This document shows positions 12,597 through 13,814 of a stretch of 13,814 bases of DNA, one piece after another. A program made the position numbers and the translations under genes. This stretch comes from Deltaproteobacteria bacterium. Lineage in GTDB: Bacteria; Myxococcota_A; UBA9160; UBA4427. Where the stretch lies: contig DRKE01000297.1 in NCBI GenBank assembly GCA_011051925.1, positions 1-13,814 of the forward strand. The letters run 5' to 3'. The notes under the pieces were generated by a model. The model was not told the DNA's origin. It saw only the letters and a list, made by a program, of their open reading frames with translations, and ran no database searches. The stretch's first letter is position 1, and every line of letters begins with the position of its first letter.

Positions 12597-13679
12597 TGTA
12601 TATCGGTATCAGGCCTACGAATACGACCGTCGTATGCTTGGAGGCGCTACCGGGTGAGGCCGTTGCCGCATGAAGCCATGGAGCTTGACCGTTAGATCGG
12701 CCCCCCGCCCTCGTCACCCATGCCGAGGAGTATCCGAGGCCCAAGAGCCTGGATTCACAAGACGAGTAGGCGAAGGTTCAGGGTCAGGGGACCGGTGGTC
12801 ATTATACATGACGAAAGGGAGATGATGAAACACAATCACGTCGGCATCGATGTCAGCGCCAAGACGTTTACGACGATCATCGAGCACGCGGGAGCGAGAA
12901 CAGAAGCCTTTGACTTGCCCAACGACCCCAAAGGCTTCAAGAAGCTGATCCGAATGATCACGAAGAAGGGCTTTACCGCCCAAGTCGTCCTCGAGGCCAC
13001 CGGCAACTACAGCCTGGACCTGGCATTGGCCCTCCATCGCGCCAATAGAATCGAGGTGATGGTGGCCAACCCACGGGCCATCGCACTCTTTGCCGCCGCC
13101 TACCTGCGTCGGTCGAAGACCGACGCACTCGATGCCAACGTGATTGTTGAGTTCTCGACCCGCATGCCCTTCGAAACGTGGAAGCCTCCGGAGGCCCATT
13201 GTTTTGACCTGCGGGCCATTTCCCGCAGGATCGAAGCGCTCACCAAGAACTCCACACAGGAAAAGAATCGCCTTCACGCCGCGGCGACCTTCAACGAAAT
13301 GACCGATGTGGTTCGAAACGACATCGAAGTCAATATCCGCCACCTCGAACGCCGCATCGAGCGGCTTCGAGAGCAGGCAAGAGAACATATTGCAGAGCAT
13401 CCGGATCTAGAACGAGCCTTTCTTCACCTCACCAGCATCAAGGGCGTCGCTGAGGCTGCGGGAATCCAGATCCTGGCGGAGCTCTCGATCCTCCCGAAGG
13501 ACATGGATGTTCGCCAGTGGGTGGCGCATGCGGGAATCGATCCGATGCAGTTCCAGTCGGGAACCTCGGTGAACAAACCCTCTCGAATCAGCCGCCGAGG
13601 AAACGTGCACCTGCGCCGAGCGCTCTTCCTACCCGCCCTGGTCGCTGCACAGCACGAGCCACACGTGACGGCCTTCTAC
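12597..13679 (+). mobile_element. IS110-family insertion sequence, right end missing
   Basis: The element comprises about 225 bases of non-coding left end followed by a DEDD/serine transposase gene. IS110 elements have no terminal inverted repeats, so the left edge is inferred from the attC remnant at 12589-12596. Homology to IS110 transposases stops at about 13679. The sequence beyond resembles neither the missing C-terminus nor an attC half-site (AACGG...), so the right part has probably been deleted or replaced. The left 20 bases contain a -10-like TGTATAT near the edge. In this family a promoter is known to form when the ends join in the circular form. Confidence 0.6.
12621..12766 (+). 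ncRNA. Predicted IS110 bridge RNA with attC-directed guides
   Basis: The left non-coding end shows three structures in order. A 5' hairpin pairs ATACGA/TCGTAT (12621-12635). Loop 1 has outer stem GGCCG/CGGCC (12658-12662, 12698-12702) and inner stem AAGC/GCTT (12673-12676, 12683-12686). Loop 2 has outer stem CTCGTC/GACGAG (12710-12715, 12761-12766) and inner stem CC-AGGC/GCCTGG (12734-12752, one bulged G). Stem/internal loop/stem units are the known target- and donor-binding loops of IS110 bridge RNAs. In loop 1 the left side reads TTGCCGCAT (12663-12671) and the right side CCGTTAG (12689-12695). Together they specify TGCCGC-AT-AACGG, the attC R' end, with one mismatch at the core. In loop 2 the left side ends GGAGTAT and the right side has ACAAG, pairing partly with the left end's TTGT. 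RNA ends are approximate. Confidence 0.55.
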
Positions 13680-13814
13680 CGTACGCGATCAACAAACCCA
13701 TGTGCGGTCGGAGACCCTCATCCGCGTGACCGCCGCGACGAAGGAGCCGCGGGGGCGGTCAGGCAGGGGAGTCAGCGCAGATCGATTCGGCTGAGTTCGT
13801 CGGCCAGGTTGCTC
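12825..13814 (+). CDS. IS110-family transposase, C-terminus lost, open to window end
   Basis: The protein begins MKHNHVGIDVSAKTF. It carries the N-terminal RuvC-like DEDD site (Asp9, Glu57 in LEATGNY, Asp100 and Asp103 in RRSKTDALDAN), a coiled middle (about residues 115-205, Arg/Glu-rich), and the C-terminal Tnp domain. That domain has a helix-hairpin-helix-like 'LTSIKGVAEAAGIQILAEL' and the catalytic serine in 'FQSGTSVNKPSRISRRGN' (Ser245). Such enzymes cut and rejoin DNA at sites chosen by a bridge RNA. After 'AAQHEPHVTAFY' (Tyr285, base 13679) the family's final 40 or so residues are missing. The frame continues with unrelated Arg/Ser-rich codons to the window edge without a stop. The gene is thus probably non-functional or altered. 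AAAGGGAG precedes tandem ATGs at 12822 and 12825; the second has better spacing. Confidence 0.85.
   Translation, partial: MKHNHVGIDVSAKTFTTIIEHAGARTEAFDLPNDPKGFKKLIRMITKKGFTAQVVLEATGNYSLDLALALHRANRIEVMVANPRAIALFAAAYLRRSKTDALDANVIVEFSTRMPFETWKPPEAHCFDLRAISRRIEALTKNSTQEKNRLHAAATFNEMTDVVRNDIEVNIRHLERRIERLREQAREHIAEHPDLERAFLHLTSIKGVAEAAGIQILAELSILPKDMDVRQWVAHAGIDPMQFQSGTSVNKPSRISRRGNVHLRRALFLPALVAAQHEPHVTAFYRTRSTNPCAVGDPHPRDRRDEGAAGAVRQGSQRRSIRLSSSARLL
13728..13760. terminator. Hairpin at the right edge, possible terminator of a minus-strand gene
   Basis: GACCGCC (13728-13734) pairs with GGCGGTC (13754-13760); an inner GCG/CGC extends the stem with a small bulge. It lies 12 bases beyond a possible minus-strand stop at 13772-13774. 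No clear T-tract. Confidence 0.3.
13772..13814 (-). CDS. Possible C-terminal end of a minus-strand gene (partial)
   Basis: From the window edge the minus strand reads SNLADELSRIDLR and then TGA (13772-13774), followed by a hairpin. The short tail looks protein-like but is only 13 full codons and could be chance. If real, it marks ordinary chromosome resuming after the truncated IS110 element. Confidence 0.2.
   Translation of the reverse strand, partial: SNLADELSRIDLR

Noticed and set aside
12606..12617. TATCAGGCCTAC, reminiscent of REP-type IS110 targets
   Set aside because: It lies inside the inferred left end and the loop-1 guides do not match it; similarity judged accidental.
12691..12697. 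GTTAGAT, which fits the attC/attI core consensus GTTRRRY
   Set aside because: No matching partner box lies at a suitable distance on either strand. The heptamer is part of the right guide of bridge RNA loop 1, where resemblance to an attC core is expected.
12586..12744. Extended start (ATG 12744) for the cassette gene
   Set aside because: The extra codons cross the attC remnant and are antisense to the IS110 left end.

Overview
The window is GC-rich bacterial chromosome, roughly two thirds G+C by eye, with no virus-like genes. Gene density, an aerobic GlpD/AGPS-like lipid-glycerol operon, a GDT1-type transporter and integron-type cassettes suggest a free-living environmental proteobacterium-like or myxobacterium-like lineage. 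The sequence alone does not fix the taxon.

Positions 1-10574 are ordinary chromosome. In order they hold the tail of a sensor histidine kinase, a convergent alpha/beta hydrolase, a divergent NUDIX hydrolase, a rhomboid protease followed by a DUF4097-like repeat protein, a small secreted Cys-rich protein, and a LysR regulator with an overlapping small membrane protein. Divergent from the LysR gene is a three-gene operon: GlpD-like dehydrogenase, AGPS-family FAD oxidase and FGGY kinase. The kinase converges on a one-domain GDT1/UPF0016 transporter. The operon looks like glycerol-3-phosphate or ether-lipid metabolism under LysR control, with a kinase whose glycerol pocket is not canonical.

Positions 10575-11137 hold no gene I can support, only a strong 11-bp-arm hairpin.

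Positions 11138-12596 have lower GC and look like a small integron cassette array without an integrase in view (a CALIN-like cluster). Three short minus-strand genes (DUF4345-like, 73-aa membrane protein, 139-aa unknown) are separated by two homologous imperfect-palindromic repeats of 179 and 180 bp. These have the placement and end boxes of attC sites. The stop codon of the 73-aa gene lies inside the R'' box of its own attC.

From about 12597 to about 13680 lies an IS110-family element. Its transposase keeps the DEDD and serine motifs but loses the family C-terminus near 13680. The 5' non-coding end (about 225 nt) folds by eye into a hairpin plus two stem/internal-loop/stem units, the architecture of an IS110 bridge RNA. 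The two sides of the first loop together spell TGCCGC-AT-AACGG. That matches the R' end of the intact attC at 11950-11962, and its left half (TGCCGCAT) lies exactly at the element's inferred left edge (12589-12596). The best reading is a bridge-RNA transposon programmed to insert into integron attC sites, caught inside the attC upstream of the 139-aa cassette. This is the most notable system in the window.
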